Shown in pieces: positions 36,582-41,033 of a stretch of DNA of 41,033 nucleotides (its first letter is position 1; every line of letters begins with the position of its first letter). A model generated the notes under the pieces. That model made no database searches, was not told the origin of the DNA, and saw only the letters and a program-made list of their open reading frames with translations. A program made the position numbers and the translations under genes. This stretch comes from Thermomonas sp. (GTDB lineage Bacteria > Pseudomonadota > Gammaproteobacteria > Xanthomonadales > Xanthomonadaceae), in the NCBI RefSeq assembly GCF_019104945.1, contig NZ_JAHRWW010000018.1:1-41033 (forward strand), read 5' to 3'.

Positions 36582-39418
36582 CCGAGCACCTGCGCCAACG
36601 GCAGCGGCGGGCTAAACAGGTAGCCCTGTGCATAAGGACAATGCAAGGCCAAAAGGCGCTCGCGCTGCTGCGGGGTTTCCACGCCTTCGGCAATCAGCCC
36701 AATGCCCAAACTCCCGGCCAAGGCCACAATCGCGCGGATCACCGCTTCACTTTCATTGCCTTTGTCTAGCGTCAAACCGGACACAAAGCTGCGGTCGATT
36801 TTCAAGCTAGCAATGGGGAACCGGTGCAGATACGACAGCGCAGAAAAGCCGGTACCAAAGTCATCAAGCTGTACCAAAATGCCGTTTGCACGCAGGGTGG
36901 CAAGAATATCGAGTGTTTTGGGCGCATCGTCCATTAGCGCCACTTCGGTAATTTCTACCCGCAAGCGCGAAGGATCGACGCCCGCAGAATGCAGCATGGC
37001 AAGCAGGCGCTCGGCGAAATCGTCATTGCGGAAATGGCGCGGCGATACGTTGATCGCCACATAACCAAGCGCTGGATGCGCGGCAAGGTCATCAATCACG
37101 CGCTGATACATCAGCCAATCGATATTTTCGATCAAACCGCTGTCTTCACCTACATCCAAAAACTCGCCAGGCGTCATCAGCCCATGTACCTCATGACGCC
37201 AGCGCAGCAGCGCCTCATAACCCACGACCTCAGCGCTATCCATGCATACAATGGGCTGATAATAGGGGATAAAGCGCTCTGCTTGGATGGCGCGACGCAT
37301 ATCCATTTCAAGATTCAGCGCACGCATCGCATCGCGGTGCATCTCTTCATCGAACAGCGTGCAGCGGTCGCGGCCATCGCCTTTGGCGCGGTACATTGCG
37401 GCGTCGGCATCGCGCAGCATGTCTTCGCCATTGCGATAACGCGGGTCCCACATTGCAATGCCAATGCTGGCACGTGGATACAGTTCGCGCCCTGCTACCC
37501 ACACCGGCATCGACAGCGCCGCCAGTACGCGCCGCCCCAAGTCTTCGGCCATCGATGGGCCATCCAAGCCTTCCGCCAAAATAGCGAACTCATCACCACC
37601 AAGGCGCGCCACCATATCGTCGGCGCGAACAGCCGCTGCAATTCTTCGCCCGGCCTCAACCAGCAGCTCATCTCCCACGGCATGGCCAACGCTATCATTC
37701 ACCAGTTTGAAGCGATCCAAATCCATAAACAAAACGGCAAAGCAGGTGTGCTTCCCCTCCCTAGCAATCGCGATCGCGTGCGATAAGCGATCCAAAAGCT
37801 GCGCGCGGTTAGGTAAGCCGGTAAGCGCATCGTGGGTAGCCTGATGCACCAGCTTGCGCTCCATGCGCACACGCTCACCAATTTGCTCCAGTAGTTCGAT
37901 ATTGGCGTCGGCAAGCTCGCGGGTACGCTCGGCAACGCGCTGCTCTAGGCTCGCGTGGGCCAGTTTTAACCGCTCCTGCGCCTGCTTGCGCGACAGGCTG
38001 CTGCCAATCTGCGTGGCCACAAAGCTCAATAGTTCTTGGTCTTGCGGGTTAAACAAAATATCCGGTGAATAGCTCTGCACGGCCAGCACGCCAATCACGC
38101 GGTCGTTGTCTGCAAGCGGCACGCCCAGCCAGCATTCGGCCACAGTTCCATAGCCAAGTGCGTGCCCTTTTTGGCGGAATGTCATTACCGAATCTTTATT
38201 GATCAGCAATGGACGCCCTGTTTTCAAGACGTGCTCAGTAAGCCCCGTTGATAACGAGCGGGCTTGGCGATTCGGATCGAATTCATCGACCGAATACGGA
38301 AACTCCAGCATGCGACCGTCCGTCGACAACATCGCAATATAGAAATTATTGGCGTACAGAAGCTCGCTGACAGCGGTGTGAATTTCCGCATAGAAATGCT
38401 GCAGGCTGTCGCTACTCGTGGATAGCTCCGCAATTTTGAACAGCACGCGCTGCACTTCCTGCATGCGTTTGCGTTCAAACACCTCGGATTGTAAAACCTC
38501 GTTTGCCAGCTGCAGTTCGGAAGTGCGCTCGGTAACACGCTGCTCCAATCGGCGGCGGCTTTCCCTTCGATCCAAGGCCACCATCACATGCTGGGCGATG
38601 TAGCCCAGCAGCACCCGGTCGTCTTCGTCATACATATTGGCCTGGCTGTAGTGCTGCACCACCAGCGCCCCAACGGCCCGACCATCACGCAGCATAGGCA
38701 CGCCAAGCCAATCAGCACTGTCTGGCCCCCACTCGTCGGATAAGGGCAGACCAAACTGCTCGCACAAGTCGGCGGACGCCCCCTGCAGCACTTTCCCACC
38801 GCGCACCAACTGAAGGGTCAGCGAACTATCTGTCTCTGAGACATCGTAATTATGGTCAAGCTCAGGCTTAAACGTGTCTTGCTGATCTATGTAATACAAA
38901 AACCGCAGTGTCTCTTGCAGCGGATCGTAAAGGGCCACGTAAAAATTTTCGGCAAACATAAGTTCGCCAACAATCACATGTACTCGGCGCAAGAAGGTGG
39001 CCACATCTAGGTTGCTGGCCGCCAAATCGGAAATTTCATACAGTGCTTGTCGCACCTTCTCCGAACGCTGTATCGCGGTGATTTTTTGCTCCGAAAACTC
39101 TGCCTGCACGGCTTGATCGATGCGCTGTATCGCACTTGCCAGCCAATAGCGGCTAAACGTGTCGTCTATCGACATACCACTGACCGATAAGCTCAGCAGC
39201 ACGCCTTCCGGCCCCGTCCACGACTGACTCAGTGCTGGTACAACCGGCTCAACTAGGTGCGCAGCGGTTTCAGCCGAGAACACACGGCCTTCGCCCAGCA
39301 TCAAATGATGCCAGCCCACCTGTACGCACGCGCCATCCGGCAGTGTTTCTGCTAGCTGCGCTGCGATTCCGGAAAGGATGCCCTTTCCGCGGTGCTGTTT
39401 CGTATTCCCCAAAGACAT
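36578..39418 (-). CDS. GAF-GAF-GGDEF-EAL cyclic di-GMP turnover protein
   Basis: The 946-residue soluble protein has two GAF domains (about 130-300 and 330-490), each followed by a coiled-coil linker ([36 protein letters not shown]). The GGDEF domain (about 530-690) has [10 protein letters not shown] and an upstream RADD matching the RxxD inhibitory site. The EAL domain (from ~720) keeps [41 protein letters not shown] and IAEGVET. Both the diguanylate cyclase and phosphodiesterase motifs therefore look intact. No membrane segment or signal peptide is seen. The N-terminal ~120 residues are unassigned. Confidence 0.94.
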   Translation of the reverse strand: MSLGNTKQHRGKGILSGIAAQLAETLPDGACVQVGWHHLMLGEGRVFSAETAAHLVEPVVPALSQSWTGPEGVLLSLSVSGMSIDDTFSRYWLASAIQRIDQAVQAEFSEQKITAIQRSEKVRQALYEISDLAASNLDVATFLRRVHVIVGELMFAENFYVALYDPLQETLRFLYYIDQQDTFKPELDHNYDVSETDSSLTLQLVRGGKVLQGASADLCEQFGLPLSDEWGPDSADWLGVPMLRDGRAVGALVVQHYSQANMYDEDDRVLLGYIAQHVMVALDRRESRRRLEQRVTERTSELQLANEVLQSEVFERKRMQEVQRVLFKIAELSTSSDSLQHFYAEIHTAVSELLYANNFYIAMLSTDGRMLEFPYSVDEFDPNRQARSLSTGLTEHVLKTGRPLLINKDSVMTFRQKGHALGYGTVAECWLGVPLADNDRVIGVLAVQSYSPDILFNPQDQELLSFVATQIGSSLSRKQAQERLKLAHASLEQRVAERTRELADANIELLEQIGERVRMERKLVHQATHDALTGLPNRAQLLDRLSHAIAIAREGKHTCFAVLFMDLDRFKLVNDSVGHAVGDELLVEAGRRIAAAVRADDMVARLGGDEFAILAEGLDGPSMAEDLGRRVLAALSMPVWVAGRELYPRASIGIAMWDPRYRNGEDMLRDADAAMYRAKGDGRDRCTLFDEEMHRDAMRALNLEMDMRRAIQAERFIPYYQPIVCMDSAEVVGYEALLRWRHEVHGLMTPGEFLDVGEDSGLIENIDWLMYQRVIDDLAAHPALGYVAINVSPRHFRNDDFAERLLAMLHSAGVDPSRLRVEITEVALMDDAPKTLDILATLRANGILVQLDDFGTGFSALSYLHRFPIASLKIDRSFVSGLTLDKGNESEAVIRAIVALAGSLGIGLIAEGVETPQQRERLLALHCPYAQGYLFSPPLPLAQVLG

Positions 39419-39437
39419 CTCAGCCAGTCAAAACCAC

Positions 39438-39446
39438 TTATCCACA
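39438..39446 (+). promoter_or_regulatory. Perfect DnaA-box 9-mer in the divergent gap
   Basis: TTATCCACA lies 20 bp upstream of the GGDEF-EAL start, in the 165-bp gap shared with the ABC transporter gene. It is the second perfect box in the window. It could be a regulatory DnaA site or chance. Confidence 0.3.
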
Positions 39447-39559
39447 GCGTATTTTGCCTGCATTCCAACGCCAACACCACGCCGCTCGTCGCTGCGCCCA
39501 TAACCTATTGGAATTTAAGCCAATTGCAAGTGGAGCCGATCCAGATCAGCGCGGGCCTC

Positions 39560-39583
39560 ACGCGTAGCCGTTAAACTACGCGT
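39560..39583. promoter_or_regulatory. 8-bp inverted repeat touching the ABC transporter start codon
   Basis: ACGCGTAG and CTACGCGT are perfect inverted arms with an 8-nt spacer, and the right arm ends directly at the ATG (39584). No ribosome-binding site is seen between. It could be an operator or a leader hairpin that controls translation. Confidence 0.5.
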
Positions 39584-41033
39584 ATGAATGCTTCTGACCC
39601 GGTTTCACCCAAAGCGCGCGTCGGTTCCCTGCAAGCCCTCTGGCCCTTTATGCGGCGGCATACGGGGCTATTTACTGCGTGGCTGATTGCGCTTGCCTGT
39701 TCTTCAACGGCCACACTTAGCCTGCCGGTGGCGTTTCGGCAAATGATCGACCACGGCTTCAAGAGCGGCAGCAATATCGATCAGACCTTTGGGTTTGTGC
39801 TGATCGTTATTTTGGCCCTCGCGCTTGCCACGGGCGCACGCTACTTCTTCGTCACCTTGCTGGGTGAAAAAGTGGTGGCCGATTTACGCACCCGCCTTTA
39901 TGCGCATCTGCTTGGGCTAGATGCCGGGTTTTACGACCGCAGCCGCAGCGGCGAGCTGGTTTCGCGCCTTACCGCCGATGCGGAGCTGCTGCGCAGCGTG
40001 ATTGCATCAAGCATGTCGGTGGCCTTGCGCAGTAGCGTGACGGTCATTGGCTCACTGGTGATGATGTTTGTCACCAGCCCCAAGCTGGCCGCGTGGGCGC
40101 TGCTGGGCATTCCTATGGCGGTTATCCCCATTATTCTTGGCGCGCGGCGCATCAAGAAAACCTCACGCGCCAGCCAAGACCGCATCGCCGACGCCAACAC
40201 GCTGGCAACCGAGGCCTTAGGTGCTGTGCGCACGGTGCAGGCACACGCACGCGAGGGCTACGAGCGCAGCCGCTACGACAGCGCGATGACAGCCGCCGTG
40301 GGCACGGCGCAAAAGCGCATCGGTGCCCAAGCCATCGTAACGGTGGTGGCCATTTCGCTGATTTTTGGCGCAGTAATCGTGGTGCTTTGGTCCGGTGCAC
40401 ACGATGTCATCGGCGGCAAACTCAGCGCGGGCGCGCTTGGGCAATTTGTCATGTATGCCATGATCGGCGGCGGCTCGGTGGGCGCGCTGGCCGAGGTGTG
40501 GAACGAACTGCAAAAGGCCGCAGGCGGCATGGGCCGCATCCACGAGCTGATGGAAGAGCAGCCAGCCATTACCGCACCGACGCACCCGCGCCAACTACCT
40601 GCCCCCGTACACGGCGAAATCCATTTCGATAACGTAACCTTTCACTACCCACAACGCCCGGACGCACCGGCTCTGGAAGGTTTTTCGCTGCACGTCAAAC
40701 CCGGTGAAACTGTTGCACTGGTGGGGCCATCGGGGGCCGGAAAAAGCACCGTCATTTCAATGTTGCTGCGCTTTCACGACCCAGACACTGGCCGCATTTT
40801 GCTGGATGGTGAAACAATCACCGACTTGGATCCGTCTGATCTGCGCAGCGCCATCGCCATCGTGCCGCAAGCGCCCGTCATTTTTGCCAGCAGCGCGGCC
40901 GACAACATCCGCTATGGCAAGCTGGAAGCAACCGATGCCGAAGTGCGCCGTGCAGCCGATTCGGCCAAAGCGAGCGAGTTTCTTGACGCCCTTCCCGATG
41001 GCTTTGCCAGCGAACTGGGCGAACGCGGCGCGC
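39584..41033 (+). CDS. MsbA-like ABC exporter, fused membrane and ATPase domains (3' end outside window)
   Basis: The frame stays open from ATG 39584 to the window end (483 codons). Residues ~20-310 are an ABC exporter membrane domain with about six hydrophobic segments and the coupling-helix region FYDRSRSGELVSRLTADAELL. The ATPase begins at ~345, with Walker A GPSGAGKST at 381-389 and Q loop VPQAPVIFASS. The signature motif and Walker B lie beyond the edge. It works as a homodimer or heterodimer exporting lipids, drugs or peptides; the substrate is not evident. The start lacks a ribosome-binding site and directly follows an inverted repeat. Confidence 0.93.
   Translation, partial: MNASDPVSPKARVGSLQALWPFMRRHTGLFTAWLIALACSSTATLSLPVAFRQMIDHGFKSGSNIDQTFGFVLIVILALALATGARYFFVTLLGEKVVADLRTRLYAHLLGLDAGFYDRSRSGELVSRLTADAELLRSVIASSMSVALRSSVTVIGSLVMMFVTSPKLAAWALLGIPMAVIPIILGARRIKKTSRASQDRIADANTLATEALGAVRTVQAHAREGYERSRYDSAMTAAVGTAQKRIGAQAIVTVVAISLIFGAVIVVLWSGAHDVIGGKLSAGALGQFVMYAMIGGGSVGALAEVWNELQKAAGGMGRIHELMEEQPAITAPTHPRQLPAPVHGEIHFDNVTFHYPQRPDAPALEGFSLHVKPGETVALVGPSGAGKSTVISMLLRFHDPDTGRILLDGETITDLDPSDLRSAIAIVPQAPVIFASSAADNIRYGKLEATDAEVRRAADSAKASEFLDALPDGFASELGERGA

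Overview
The window looks like a gammaproteobacterial chromosome outside the Enterobacterales. The tmRNA tag read here is ANDDNYALAA, which I recall as the Pseudomonas-type tag. The gene set fits this: dnaB next to alr, cysD with a fused cysN-cysC, a methylthioinosine phosphorylase with nagZ, and rlmD. I cannot name the genus.

Positions 1-12,000 are accessory DNA. The left edge holds the C-terminal part of a type I restriction-modification methyltransferase (HsdM), translationally coupled to a coiled-coil, single-pass membrane protein with an SH3-like C-terminus. Then come two overlapping plus-strand genes of less GC-rich composition: an unrecognised 269-residue protein and a giant 1,875-residue protein. 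The giant protein has a complete tyrosine-recombinase active site near its C-terminus and three more stretches that look like decayed or divergent recombinase modules. Facing it is a tightly overlapped minus-strand operon: excisionase-like protein, conventional tyrosine integrase, OB-fold/HD hydrolase and a small conserved protein. A small XRE-type regulator diverges from the excisionase, with two matching 18-bp palindromes in the shared promoter region. Beyond it are four TGGGCAC heptamers at exact 11-bp spacing, which look like recombinase arm sites. I read this as an integrative element encoding two unrelated-looking tyrosine recombinases.

Positions 12,000-14,170 form an RNA-gene junction: an initiator tRNA gene with promoter and terminator, a class II Fic gene, and ssrA (tmRNA) on the minus strand. 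The ssrA 3' end plus terminator is duplicated imperfectly (about 60 bp) on the far side of the Fic gene. The Fic gene therefore looks like cargo, or the remnant of a small element, inserted at ssrA.

Positions 14,180-41,033 are core genome. In order: an OmpA-like lipoprotein, alr and dnaB; a sulfate-activation operon (FMN glutamate synthase-like protein, cysD, cysNC); tRNA-Leu(UAA); an arylamine N-acetyltransferase; tex; cspA; a salvage and maintenance cluster (rlmD, CYTH phosphatase, nagZ, hpt, methylthioinosine phosphorylase); a methylcrotonyl-CoA carboxylase-type beta subunit; an HD-GYP protein; ispG divergent from xseA; a GAF-GAF-GGDEF-EAL protein; and the start of an MsbA-like ABC exporter cut by the window end. 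A hairpin-rich inverted-repeat element sits between hpt and the phosphorylase gene.
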